Source: an uncultured Bacteroidota bacterium
GTDB taxonomy: Bacteria; Bacteroidota; Bacteroidia; Bacteroidales; SZUA-534
Assembly (NCBI GenBank): GCA_946186925.1
Contig: CAMHPA010000019.1
Span: 1 to 43,396 of the forward strand
Direction of reading: 5' to 3'
DNA length: 43,396 bases
Shown here: piece by piece, positions 33,234 to 41,127 of the stretch
How positions within the stretch are numbered: the first letter of the stretch is position 1
Layout of the letters: every line of letters starts with the position of its first letter
The notes under the pieces: generated by a model
The model's input: the letters and a program-made list of their open reading frames with translations, nothing else
What the model was told of the DNA's origin: nothing
Database searches by the model: none
Program-made: the position numbers and the translations under genes

Positions 33234-35546
33234 ATGAACATTTTTCAGAAAAAATCGGCTTTAGTGCTCGCCATTGGCGCGTTAGCACTGCAAGCCACGG
33301 CGCAACCAGGTGGCGGACGGTTCCAACAGGTTAAATCGCCCGTTGTCAACGCTGACAACACCGTGACATTCAACTATCAGAACCGCAACGCAAAAGAAGT
33401 GAAGGTTTGGACTCAATTTGGCGGCGACGCCGTGATGACCAAAGGCGAGAACGGCCTGTGGACCGCTACAGTCGGCCCTGCCGCCCCCGACATCTACCCC
33501 TACCACTACACCGTTGACGGCATTAGCGTTATGGACCCGCAATGCGCCGATTGGTTTCCAAACGAGACCTTCAAAAACAGCCTGCTCGATATGCGCGGCG
33601 ACGGCAATCTGATTCACGCGCTGAAAGACGTGCCCCACGGCAGCGTTGACTACTTGAACTATTGGTCGCCCGAGTTGGGGATGTTTATTCCTGTAATCGT
33701 CTATACACCACCATTTTACGACAAGAATCCAAACAAATCGTACCCTGTGATGTACCTTATTAGCGGCACCACCGACACCGAAGAAGTCTATTTCAAGGTG
33801 GGCAAAATGAACCTGATTCTCGACAACCTGATTGCCGAAGGCAAGGCCAAAGAGATGATTCTTGTTCTGCCCTACGGCAACCCCACTCTGCTCAAAACCG
33901 AGCGCCAGCCAGCACCGCAGGGCGGCGGAATGGGCGGTTTCGGTATGTTCGGCGGCTACAATTTCAACAAGGATTTTGTTGAAGTGCTGATGCCGTTTAT
34001 TGAGAAGAATTACCGCACCATCAATGATGCCGATCACCGCGGAATCGGCGGATTCTCACGCGGCGGAAACCAAGGCCTGTCAATCGGTCTGGCCAATCTC
34101 GACAAGTTCTCGTACCTGTGCTCTTACAGTTCGTTCACGCAGATTCGTCCGGGTCAGTTCGACGATGCCGCCGCTGTGAACGCCAAAATCCACCTTTTCT
34201 GGTCGGGAATCGGCACTGATGACTTCCTTTACGGAAACTCGAAGGACCTGATGAACCTGCTCGACAAAAACGGTATTAAGAACATAAAGGAATTCACTTA
34301 CGACAAGTTCGGACACACCTGGATGAACGCCCGCTACTGGCTCGACAAGTCGTTCCGTCTGTTGTTCCAAGACCAGAAAGTGATTGACGCAGAGAAAGGC
34401 ATGAGCCTTGAAGAAGCCGAGAAAGTGCGTCAGGCTTCGGCCGCTGGCGGTGAAGAGTCGCGCCTTACCCCCGCTCTGATGGCCAATCTGTTCCCTGCTG
34501 GCGTCAAATCGCCAGAGTACAATCCCGACGGCACCGTAACGTTCCGCTGCCTGGCCCCGAACGCCGAAAAAGTTGAGTTGGAATGCCAGATGTTCAACGG
34601 CACAAAACCAATGGAAAAGAATGATAAAGGCGTTTGGTCAATCACCGTAAAACCCGATGTGCCAGACATTTATCCGTATGCATTCCAAATTGATGGCACA
34701 CAGGTTGCCGACCCCAACAATATGCATATGTTCCCCAACGAAGGCTTCAAATACAGCCTTGTCGATGTTCGTGGCGAAGCGCCATCAGTTCAGGACATTC
34801 AGGATGTGCCGCACGGCAAGGTTTCGTATCGTTACTACAACTCAAAAACCTGCGGCATCGAGCGCCCGCTATGCGTTTACACACCAGCTGGTTACGAGCC
34901 TAACGGCAAGGAAAAACTGCCCGTTCTCTACCTTATCCATGGTATGACCGACACCTACGAGACTTGGTTTAAAGTTGGCCAGATGAACAATATTCTCGAC
35001 AATCTGATTGCCAAAGGCGAAGCCAAACGAATGATAGTTGTGATGCCATACGCCAATCCTTACCCCGAGATGATTGCCCAAGGCAAGGCGCAGGCCTATA
35101 ACGCGATGGATACCAAACTGACTACCAGCGAGTTCATTGACGAAGTGGTGCCGTTTATCGAAGCCAACTACAATGTGCTCACCGATGCCGACAACCGCGC
35201 CATTGCGGGCTTCTCACTCGGCGGACGCCAGACATTGGCTGCGGGCTTCGGCAATCCCGACAAGTTCCACTATGTGGCCGCTTTTGCTCCAGCAATCTTC
35301 GGCAACGAGTACGAGACCAACTTCCAGAATGGCACCTACGCCCCCATTGCCGACCTTCAGAAGAAACTGAAATTTATGTTCCTGGGCACTGGCACCGAAG
35401 ATTTCCTGATTCAGGCTTCGCGCGGCCTTGACAAATACCTGACCGACCAGAACCTGAAGCATACCTTCTACAACCCAGGCGGCGGCCACACCTGGATGAA
35501 CTGCCGCGACTACCTTGAACTGACTGCCAAAGAGTTGTTCAAGTAG
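33234..35546 (+). CDS. Secreted double-module esterase (feruloyl/acetyl xylan esterase-like)
   Basis: The 770-residue protein has a signal peptide (about 1-23) and two homologous modules, about 30-400 and 420-770. Each has an Ig-like (E-set/CBM48-like) domain (VTFNYQNRNAKEVKVW; VTFRCLAPNAEKVELE) and an alpha/beta-hydrolase of the esterase D/feruloyl esterase type. Module 1 has nucleophile GGFSRGG (Ser about 274), acid-loop GIGTDDF and FGHTWMNARYWL. Module 2 has AGFSLGG (Ser about 661), GTGTEDF and GGHTWMNCRDYL. Both triads look complete. I infer release of ester-linked decorations from plant cell-wall polysaccharide. No SusC/D genes are beside it. Two active sites in one chain point to internal duplication. 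Confidence 0.85.
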   Translation: MNIFQKKSALVLAIGALALQATAQPGGGRFQQVKSPVVNADNTVTFNYQNRNAKEVKVWTQFGGDAVMTKGENGLWTATVGPAAPDIYPYHYTVDGISVMDPQCADWFPNETFKNSLLDMRGDGNLIHALKDVPHGSVDYLNYWSPELGMFIPVIVYTPPFYDKNPNKSYPVMYLISGTTDTEEVYFKVGKMNLILDNLIAEGKAKEMILVLPYGNPTLLKTERQPAPQGGGMGGFGMFGGYNFNKDFVEVLMPFIEKNYRTINDADHRGIGGFSRGGNQGLSIGLANLDKFSYLCSYSSFTQIRPGQFDDAAAVNAKIHLFWSGIGTDDFLYGNSKDLMNLLDKNGIKNIKEFTYDKFGHTWMNARYWLDKSFRLLFQDQKVIDAEKGMSLEEAEKVRQASAAGGEESRLTPALMANLFPAGVKSPEYNPDGTVTFRCLAPNAEKVELECQMFNGTKPMEKNDKGVWSITVKPDVPDIYPYAFQIDGTQVADPNNMHMFPNEGFKYSLVDVRGEAPSVQDIQDVPHGKVSYRYYNSKTCGIERPLCVYTPAGYEPNGKEKLPVLYLIHGMTDTYETWFKVGQMNNILDNLIAKGEAKRMIVVMPYANPYPEMIAQGKAQAYNAMDTKLTTSEFIDEVVPFIEANYNVLTDADNRAIAGFSLGGRQTLAAGFGNPDKFHYVAAFAPAIFGNEYETNFQNGTYAPIADLQKKLKFMFLGTGTEDFLIQASRGLDKYLTDQNLKHTFYNPGGGHTWMNCRDYLELTAKELFK

Positions 35547-35615
35547 GGATACGGCGTGCCACGTCTAACGTAGGGACACATCGTGTGGTCCGAATTGAGG
35601 ACGCAAACACAACAG

Positions 35616-35648
35616 AAAAGCCCTCGGCAATACGCCGGGGGCTTTTTT
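35616..35648 (+). terminator. Strong terminator after the double esterase
   Basis: AAAAGCCCTCGGC pairs with GCCGGGGGCTTTT across a 5-base loop and is followed by a T-run. Confidence 0.85.
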
Positions 35649-35677
35649 GTTTGAAAACTTTGGCAAGGGAAGAATCG

Positions 35678-35721
35678 CCTACTGAAAACTTTTTACAAAA
35701 TCAGCAAAAGTTTTCAGTAGG
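35678..35721. repeat. Perfect 16-bp inverted repeat between convergent esterase genes
   Basis: CCTACTGAAAACTTTT (35678-35693) and AAAAGTTTTCAGTAGG (35706-35721) are exact reverse complements separated by 12 bases. It lies between two better terminators. A related TTTTTCAGTAGAC word occurs at about 12728. Confidence 0.85.
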
Positions 35722-35750
35722 ATTATAAGTGATTGAGCGTTTCGCGACAC

Positions 35751-35790
35751 AAAAAAAGCCGCAAACAAATGGGAAACAATTATTTGCGGC
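35751..35790 (-). terminator. Terminator of the single-module esterase gene
   Basis: GCCGCAAA (35758-35765) pairs with TTTGCGGC (35783-35790). On the minus strand the stem is followed by seven T. Confidence 0.75.
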
Positions 35791-35843
35791 AGAATGTTTT
35801 TGTAAGCAAGAACAGCGTCAAAGCTTACCCCAAAATGCGCCTA

Positions 35844-37010
35844 CTATTTGAATAATTTCTGTGCGAAGTCGGCAAGCGATTTGCGCCACGGCTGCCATTC
35901 GTGGTCGCCGGGGAATGAGTTAAACTGCACATTCACACCTGCTTGCCGCATTTTCTCGGCAATAGCCTTGTTGTACTCAATGCGCGGGTCCTGCTCGCCG
36001 CAACTGATGTAGAAAACATCGTGCTTGCTGTTGAAAGTCTTTGTGTCGGAAAGGATTCCGGGGCACTCTTTCTCAAGGTCGAAATTGGCAGCGCCTGAAA
36101 TGCCGCCGAACATTCCCGTCGAGAAAATTCCAACGTTGGCAAACACATCGGGCGAAAGCAGCCCAACGTAGAACGACTGCCCGCCCCCCATCGACAAGCC
36201 GCACATTGCGCGGAATCGCGGCTCGGCTTTAGTTCGGTAGTTCTTATCGACGAACGGAACAATGTTCTCAACCATCTCGGTGCGGAACGGCTGCATACCC
36301 TGTGCAGAATATGCCGGACCGCCTGTGCCACGCGTCTGAATGTTGCTGTTGGCGCTCACCACAATCATAGGCACGGCCTTGCCGGCGGCAATCAGATTGT
36401 CGAGAATGTTGGCCAAACGCCCCTGCTGCACCCAACCGCGATGGTCTTCGCCGCCGCCGTGCTGAATGTAAACCACCGGATAACGGTCTTTGCTCTCGTT
36501 GTAACCAGCTGGCGTATAAACAAATAGCGGCCGCCACTCGTTGTCAACCTTCGAGAAATAGTTTGTCTGGCGAACTTCGCCGTGCGGAACATCTTGAACT
36601 TCAAACAATTCGGTTCCCGCTTCGGGAATATCGATGCCGCTCATCATTCGGCCGCATCCGTAGAATACTTCGCTTGCGGGGTCGTTCACCGAAACGCCAT
36701 CCACCACAAGCGAATAGTAATGAAAACCAGGCACTTGAGCCGGAATTGTAACCGACCATTGGCCGCGGTCGTTGCGGGTCATATCGTACTTTTTGCCGCA
36801 AATGTCAACCTGAACCAAATTGGCATCTGGCGCCATCAGTCTGAACATCAAACTGTTATCTTTTAGAATCCGCGGATATGAATTGCGGTTGATGTTGGTT
36901 GCAAGAGCCGCCGAGCCTTCGGGAAGTTGCTCTCTTTGTGGAAATTGCGCAAGCGCGCCAAATGTCAGTAATGCCGCAACCGTGGTGCAGGCCAAACGCA
37001 AACGAGTCAT
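35844..37010 (-). CDS. Secreted single-module esterase (feruloyl esterase-like)
   Basis: The 388-residue protein has a signal peptide (about 1-22, ending FGALAQ), an N-terminal Ig-like domain (about 50-120; LMFRLMAPDANLVQVD) and an alpha/beta-hydrolase domain with nucleophile CGLSMGGG, acid SCGEQDPR and His in FPGDHEWQPW. It is clearly related to each module of the neighbouring double esterase but more diverged. ATG 37010 was chosen over 37040 because MTRLRLACTTVAALLTFGALA is a normal signal peptide and a -7 box lies between the two starts. It probably acts with the double esterase on the same substrates. Confidence 0.85.
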   Translation of the reverse strand: MTRLRLACTTVAALLTFGALAQFPQREQLPEGSAALATNINRNSYPRILKDNSLMFRLMAPDANLVQVDICGKKYDMTRNDRGQWSVTIPAQVPGFHYYSLVVDGVSVNDPASEVFYGCGRMMSGIDIPEAGTELFEVQDVPHGEVRQTNYFSKVDNEWRPLFVYTPAGYNESKDRYPVVYIQHGGGEDHRGWVQQGRLANILDNLIAAGKAVPMIVVSANSNIQTRGTGGPAYSAQGMQPFRTEMVENIVPFVDKNYRTKAEPRFRAMCGLSMGGGQSFYVGLLSPDVFANVGIFSTGMFGGISGAANFDLEKECPGILSDTKTFNSKHDVFYISCGEQDPRIEYNKAIAEKMRQAGVNVQFNSFPGDHEWQPWRKSLADFAQKLFK

Positions 37011-37037
37011 ATTGTTATTTATTTGTGTGTAACTTAC

Positions 37038-37045
37038 CAAAGATA
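37038..37045 (-). promoter_or_regulatory. Candidate -7 box (TATCTTTG) for the single-module esterase
   Basis: The minus strand reads TATCTTTG, an exact TAnnTTTG match 28 bases before the ATG, with a weak TTCG in the -33 position 19 bases upstream. Confidence 0.45.
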
Positions 37046-37071
37046 ACCAACGGTTTCATAAATCCGAAAGT

Positions 37072-37079
37072 TATTTTTG
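37072..37079 (+). promoter_or_regulatory. Candidate -7 box (TATTTTTG) for the FNT-family gene
   Basis: TATTTTTG matches TAnnTTTG, 68 bases before the ATG at 37147. The -33 box is weak. Confidence 0.4.
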
Positions 37080-37146
37080 AACAGCGGATTGGCGCAGATT
37101 GGTCCGCAAACGGCAACATTTTGTTAATCAATTAGAAACTGCAAGA

Positions 37147-37746
37147 ATGGACACATTCAAAATTCTTCGGTCGGCATTTTTGGCCGGCGTGTGCATCGGC
37201 ATTGCCGGGTTCGGCTATCTGGCCGAAAAAAGCATTGTCGGGGCGGTGCTTTTCGCCTTCGGGCTGCTCACCGTGGTTCACTACAAACTGAAACTCTACA
37301 CCGGCACTGCCGGATTCATTGTGAAGGGCGAAGTGGGACAACTTTTTCTAATTCTTCTGGGCAATCTTGTTGGTTGTCTGGCTGTTGCGATGATTGCCCG
37401 TTGCAGTCCGATGCCGCTGCAAGAGACCGCGCAATCGGTTTTGGAAGGCCGTCTCAACTGCGGTCCGCTCAAAGGCGGAATCCTGGCCATCGGCTGCGGA
37501 TTCATAATGACCACGGCCGTCACCTTTGCCCGCAAAGAGAAGAACCTGCCGCTGCTTTTCGGTGTGCCATTGTTCATTATGTGCGGCTTTCCGCACTGCG
37601 TTGCCGACGCCTTCTACTATATGACCGTTCCCGCATCGTTTCTGATTGACAATTGGGCCGATGTGCTGATTTTCTACGTGAGCATTGTAGCCGGGAACTT
37701 TGTCGGCTGCAACCTTTACCGCGGCGTTTGGGGAAGCACGGAATAA
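37147..37746 (+). CDS. Formate/nitrite transporter family channel
   Basis: This 199-residue protein has six hydrophobic segments and the look of a compact FNT pore: SAFLAGVCIGIAGFGYLA as the first helix, GEVGQLFLILLGNLVGCLAV as the third, then KGGILAIGCGFIMTTAVTFA and FPHCVADAFYY, and a final IVAGNFVGCNLYRGV. FNT proteins are usually near 250-280 residues, so this is a short form without long termini. It could carry formate, nitrite or another small anion. The ATG at 37147 was preferred to one at 37099 because the extra residues are charged and unlike the family. Confidence 0.75.
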   Translation: MDTFKILRSAFLAGVCIGIAGFGYLAEKSIVGAVLFAFGLLTVVHYKLKLYTGTAGFIVKGEVGQLFLILLGNLVGCLAVAMIARCSPMPLQETAQSVLEGRLNCGPLKGGILAIGCGFIMTTAVTFARKEKNLPLLFGVPLFIMCGFPHCVADAFYYMTVPASFLIDNWADVLIFYVSIVAGNFVGCNLYRGVWGSTE

Positions 37747-37821
37747 AGGAGAATCGGACAATCGGTGAACTGGTGAATCGAAAACAGAAGACTAAGGACT
37801 TCACACAAATACCTAACACCT
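37747..37821. repeat. Short composite repeat before the TIGR04076-like gene
   Basis: The gap carries AATCGGTGAACTGGTGAATCG, AACAGAAGACTAAGGACTTC and ATACCTAACACC, in the same order of word types as the repeat between menC and menE. Confidence 0.55.
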
Positions 37822-38124
37822 ATGAAGAAAATCCGAATAACCGTGATGCGCAAAGCGTTCTACGCCGATTTGGCCGCGAAATACGAGAACCCGATTGAGC
37901 ACGCCTGCGAAATGCAAGAAGGACAAGTTTTTATAGCCGACGGCTGGAACAAGCCCGACGGATTCTGTCAGAGCGCGTGGGACAGCCTCTCTCCTTTTGT
38001 TCTGGCTCTGGCGCACGGTGCATCGAACTTCTACGACGGCTGGATGAAGAACCCCAAAAGCGCAATGATTTCGTGCAACGACGGTTTCCGGCCCGTAAGT
38101 TTTCTGATTGAGGCGATTGAGTAA
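37822..38124 (+). CDS. TIGR04076 family protein
   Basis: The 100-residue protein matches the small TIGR04076 family by its opening KKIRITVMRK, the CEMQEGQVFI segment, the WDSLSPFVLALAHGA region and the end AMISCNDGFRPVSFLIEAIE. The two conserved Cys (in EHACEM and ISCNDG) could bind a metal or be redox-active. No function is established for the family as far as I know. It follows the FNT gene on the same strand after 75 bases. Confidence 0.75.
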   Translation: MKKIRITVMRKAFYADLAAKYENPIEHACEMQEGQVFIADGWNKPDGFCQSAWDSLSPFVLALAHGASNFYDGWMKNPKSAMISCNDGFRPVSFLIEAIE

Positions 38125-38216
38125 TGTCGGAAGGTCAGAAGGGCCGATGAGCGATTAAATTTCGCATTTCATTTGGTTGTTAGCATAAAATTACTTTCAA
38201 GAAATCAAAAAAGTTT

Positions 38217-38263
38217 CAATAAAAAACCTTCTAACAACCTATAATTCAGTTTGTTAGAAGGTT
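38217..38263 (-). terminator. Terminator of the tRNA-Leu operon
   Basis: A perfect 13-bp stem, AACCTTCTAACAA (38225-38237) with TTGTTAGAAGGTT (38251-38263), is followed on the minus strand by TTTTTTAT. It lies 11 bases beyond the second tRNA. Confidence 0.85.
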
Positions 38264-38273
38264 ATCCTCAAAG

Positions 38274-38357
38274 TGCCCAGAACAAGACTCGAACTTGCAC
38301 AGCCTAACGGCCACTACCCCCTCAAAGTAGCGTGTCTACCAATTTCACCATCTGGGC
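38274..38357 (-). tRNA. tRNA-Leu (GAG)
   Basis: On the minus strand the acceptor GCCCAGA pairs with TCTGGGC, discriminator A. The D-arm contains GAAATTGGTAGACAC, the anticodon arm is CTACT-TTGAGGG-GGTAG with anticodon GAG, there is a long class II variable arm, and the T-arm has GTTCGAGTC. The CCA end is not encoded. Confidence 0.93.
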
Positions 38358-38376
38358 AAACGATTAAAGAACTTTT

Positions 38377-38463
38377 TGGTGCCTAAGACAGGACTCGAAC
38401 CTGCACGTTATTGCTAACACTAGTCCCTGAAACTAGCGCGTCTACCAATTCCGCCACTTAGGC
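38377..38463 (-). tRNA. tRNA-Leu (CAG)
   Basis: The acceptor GCCTAAG pairs with CTTAGGC, discriminator A, followed by an encoded CCA. The anticodon arm is CTAGT-TTCAGGG-ACTAG with anticodon CAG. A long variable arm and GGTTCGAGTCC T-arm are present. It is upstream of tRNA-Leu(GAG) by 16 bases and shares its promoter. Confidence 0.95.
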
Positions 38464-38476
38464 TTTCAAGCGGGTG

Positions 38477-38506
38477 CAAAAGTAGATGTTTTTTTAATAT
38501 TGCAAA
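38477..38506 (-). promoter_or_regulatory. Promoter of the tRNA-Leu pair
   Basis: On the minus strand TTTG (complement of 38503-38506) and TACTTTTG (complement of 38477-38484) lie 18 bases apart, both full matches to the Bacteroidota consensus. The first tRNA begins 14 bases past the -7 box. Confidence 0.7.
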
Positions 38507-38650
38507 CAAAAAAATCAAGGGTCTAAAGATTTTTTTCTGATACAGAGAAACGATGTGAGTTTCAGCTATCGGTTAACAACAGAAATACCTCCTTTTTCAT
38601 TTCATACAACATTTTCCAAATATACCATCTTGTATTTAGGCGAAAAATAA

Positions 38651-38682
38651 TGTTGCGTATTTAATTTATACATTTAATTTTG
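38651..38682 (+). promoter_or_regulatory. Promoter of the histidine operon
   Basis: TGTTG (38651-38655) and TAATTTTG (38675-38682, exact TAnnTTTG) are 19 bases apart. Transcription would start near 38689, about 20 bases before the leader-peptide ATG. Confidence 0.65.
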
Positions 38683-38707
38683 CGGCATCAAAAAAAATGA
38701 AACTGAA

Positions 38708-38755
38708 ATGTTACAGAAACACCACCATCATCATCATTGCTGCAAATCAATCTAA
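38708..38755 (+). CDS. hisL: Histidine operon leader peptide
   Basis: This 15-codon frame encodes MLQKHHHHHHCCKSI with stop TAA at 38753-38755. Six consecutive His codons (CAC CAC CAT CAT CAT CAT, 38720-38737) sit between the promoter and a terminator ahead of hisG. This is the classic arrangement of his attenuation control: scarcity of charged tRNA-His stalls the ribosome on these codons. The peptide is far too short for normal gene finding. The symbol is by analogy with the enterobacterial his leader; sequence outside the His run is unrelated. Confidence 0.85.
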   Translation: MLQKHHHHHHCCKSI

Positions 38756-38757
38756 AG

Positions 38758-38819
38758 GCATTGAGGGTGATACTATGTGAATATACAGAAGGCTCGCATC
38801 AATGCGGGCCTTTCTTTTT
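38758..38819 (+). promoter_or_regulatory. Attenuator of the histidine operon (antiterminator and terminator)
   Basis: GCATTGA (38758-38764), three bases after the leader stop codon, is exactly complementary to TCAATGC (38799-38805). That segment forms the loop and 3' arm of the terminator hairpin, so the two structures exclude each other. A ribosome finishing the leader would cover GCATTGA and let the terminator form; one stalled upstream on the His codons would leave it free and block the terminator. The pairing is read from sequence; the mechanism is inferred from known his and trp attenuators. Confidence 0.7.
38789..38819 (+). terminator. Intrinsic terminator within the his leader
   Basis: AAGGCTCGCA (38789-38798) pairs with TGCGGGCCTT (38803-38812; one T-G pair) around a 4-base loop, followed by TCTTTTT. 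It lies about 50 bases before hisG. Confidence 0.85.
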
Positions 38820-38869
38820 AGAGAGAAACCGCAAATTTTATAAACGAAACTAATATAAACAGATATAAT

Positions 38870-39721
38870 ATGTTACGAATTGCAGTACAGGCCAAAGGCC
38901 GATTGTTTGACGAGACAATGACAATGCTTGCGGAGTCGAGCATTAAGGTGGAATCGGGAAAGCGCACCCTGCTGGTGCCCGCAAAGAACTTCCCCGTTGA
39001 GATTCTTTATCTGCGCGACGACGACATTCCGCAGGCCGTGGCAAGCGGCATTGCCGACGTGGGCATTGTTGGCGAGAACGAATACGAGGAGCGTCAGGAA
39101 GACGCGGAGATTATCAAGCGGCTCGACTTCAGCAAGTGCCGTCTGTCGCTGGCCATCCCGAAAGAGATTGACTACAATGGACTTGAGTGGTTCAATGGCA
39201 AAAAGATTGCCACTTCGTACCCTGGAATCCTGAAGCGTTTCCTTGACCAAAACGGCATCAAGGCCGAAATACACGTGATTACTGGCTCGGTTGAGATTGC
39301 CCCTGGTATCGGCTTGGCCGACAGCATTTTCGACATTGTCAGTTCGGGAAGCACGCTGGTGAGCAACAACCTGAAGGAAGTGGAAGTGATTATGAAATCG
39401 GAAGCCATTCTGATTGGAAATAAGAAACTTACGGCCGACAAACGCGAGATTCTGAACGAACTGCTGTTCCGCTTCGACTCGTACAAGAACGCCGAAGGCA
39501 AGAAATACATCGTGCTGAACATCCCGAACGACAAGATTGCCGCCGCAAGCGAACTGCTGCCTGGTATGAAGGCCCCCACCATCACCAAACTGGAGACCGA
39601 CGGCTGGTCGTCAATGGCTTCGGTGATTGAGGAGAAACACTTCTGGGAAATCATCGGCAAACTGAAAAACCTTGGCGCTGAAGGCATTCTGGTAATGCCG
39701 ATTGAGAAAATGATTTACTAA
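38870..39721 (+). CDS. hisG: ATP phosphoribosyltransferase (HisG), long form
   Basis: HisG joins ATP and PRPP in the first, feedback-controlled step of histidine synthesis. The 283 residues include the catalytic domain (MLRIAVQAKGRLFDETMTML at the start, DVGIVGENEYEE, the PRPP-loop region SVEIAPGIGLADSIFDIVSSGSTL) and a C-terminal HisG_C regulatory domain (about 210-283; GMKAPTITKLETDGWSSMASVIEE). That makes it the long, self-sufficient form that needs no HisZ and is inhibited by histidine. It is the first structural gene after the attenuator. Confidence 0.96.
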   Translation: MLRIAVQAKGRLFDETMTMLAESSIKVESGKRTLLVPAKNFPVEILYLRDDDIPQAVASGIADVGIVGENEYEERQEDAEIIKRLDFSKCRLSLAIPKEIDYNGLEWFNGKKIATSYPGILKRFLDQNGIKAEIHVITGSVEIAPGIGLADSIFDIVSSGSTLVSNNLKEVEVIMKSEAILIGNKKLTADKREILNELLFRFDSYKNAEGKKYIVLNIPNDKIAAASELLPGMKAPTITKLETDGWSSMASVIEEKHFWEIIGKLKNLGAEGILVMPIEKMIY

Positions 39722-39840
39722 TGGTTGAACGGGTTTAACAGGTTGAACAAGTTTAAAGGGTTTTAAACAACGAAAGCGTTTAAACCTGTTCAACAGCGAA
39801 GCGTTTCAACTTTAAACTTCGAAAACATAAAACTCACAAA
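39722..39840. repeat. GTTTAACAGGTTGAAC-type repeats between hisG and hisD
   Basis: The gap contains GGGTTTAACAGGTTGAAC, AAGTTTAAAGGG and, inverted, CGTTTAAACCTGTTCAAC. The direct and inverted copies can pair. The same CAGGTTTAA word recurs at 11415-11450 and 41177-41197. Confidence 0.6.
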
Positions 39841-41127
39841 ATGAACATTATAATCAACCCCGAAAGAATTGCCTGGAAGGATATTGTGGCGCGGCCGCTG
39901 ATTGACCGTCAGAGTCTGGCGCCAATGGTGAACGACGTGCTGACGCAGGTGCGCGAGCGCGGCGACGAGGCTTTGCGCGAACTGACGCTGAAATTCGACA
40001 AGGTGGTGCCCGAAAGTTGGCTCGCAAGCGAGCAGGAATTCAACGAGGCCGAGGCCAAACTGTCTGATAATCTGAAAAATGCCATCCGCACGGCGAAAGA
40101 TAACATTGCCAAATTCCATCAGGCGCAAATGCCCAAGCAGGTTGAAGTGGAGACCGCCGAAGGGGTGCGCTGCTGGCAGAAGGCAACGCCGATAAACCGC
40201 ATCGGGCTTTATGTTCCTGGCGGTTCGGCCCCACTCTTCTCGACGGTTCTTATGCTGGCCATTCCCGCGCAGATTGCTGGCTGCGGCGAGGTTGTGCTCT
40301 GCACACCGCCCAACAAGGAGGGCAAAATCAACCCCGCCATTCTGTTCGCCGCAAGGCTGACGGGCGTTCGGCGGGTGTTCAAGGTGGGCGGCTCGCAGGC
40401 CATTGCGGCTATGGCGTTCGGCACGGAGACCATTCCGCAGGTTGATAAGATTTTCGGTCCTGGCAACCAATATGTTACGTGCGCCAAGCAACTTGTTTCG
40501 TCAATGGGCGTGGCTATTGATATGCCTGCAGGCCCGTCGGAGGTGCTGGTGGTGGTTGACGACCAAACACCTGTGCAGTTCGCTGCCGCCGACCTGCTCT
40601 CGCAAGCCGAGCACGGGCCTGACAGTCAGGTGGTTCTGGTGTCGCTCTCGCAGCACAAGATTGAGGACGTTTGGCAGGAGACGCAGCGCCAACTCGACGA
40701 ACTGCCGCGCCGTGAGTTCGCGCAGAAGGCGCTGGCCAACTCGCGGTTTGTCTGCTTCAACGATATTGACACGGCAATGGATTTTGTGAACGCATACGCC
40801 CCCGAGCACCTTATTCTGTCGGTGAGCAACCCCGACGACTGGGCGCAGCGCGTGCGTCAGGCGGGCTCGGTGTTTATGGGCTACTACTCGTGCGAGAGCG
40901 CGGGCGACTACGCGTCGGGCACCAACCACACGCTGCCCACCAACGGCTATGCCCGCGCCTACAGCGGTGTGAATATCGACAGTTTTATGAAAAAGATTAC
41001 CTTTCAGCAACTTACAGCCGACGGAATCCGACATTTGGGCCCCGTGATTGAGACAATGGCCGCCGCCGAAATGCTCGACGGACACAAGAATGCCGTGACT
41101 GTGAGGCTGAAGGCGGTAAATGATTGA
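39841..41127 (+). CDS. hisD: Histidinol dehydrogenase (HisD)
   Basis: The enzyme performs the two final NAD-dependent oxidations from histidinol to histidine. The 428-residue length is normal. Motifs seen: GLYVPGGSAPLFST, FKVGGSQAIAAMAFGTE, the zinc/substrate ligands in SQAEHGPDSQV, the catalytic Glu-His in YAPEHLILSV, and ESAGDYASGTNHTLPTNGYAR. It is the second gene of the operon, 119 bases after hisG. Confidence 0.97.
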   Translation: MNIIINPERIAWKDIVARPLIDRQSLAPMVNDVLTQVRERGDEALRELTLKFDKVVPESWLASEQEFNEAEAKLSDNLKNAIRTAKDNIAKFHQAQMPKQVEVETAEGVRCWQKATPINRIGLYVPGGSAPLFSTVLMLAIPAQIAGCGEVVLCTPPNKEGKINPAILFAARLTGVRRVFKVGGSQAIAAMAFGTETIPQVDKIFGPGNQYVTCAKQLVSSMGVAIDMPAGPSEVLVVVDDQTPVQFAAADLLSQAEHGPDSQVVLVSLSQHKIEDVWQETQRQLDELPRREFAQKALANSRFVCFNDIDTAMDFVNAYAPEHLILSVSNPDDWAQRVRQAGSVFMGYYSCESAGDYASGTNHTLPTNGYARAYSGVNIDSFMKKITFQQLTADGIRHLGPVIETMAAAEMLDGHKNAVTVRLKAVND

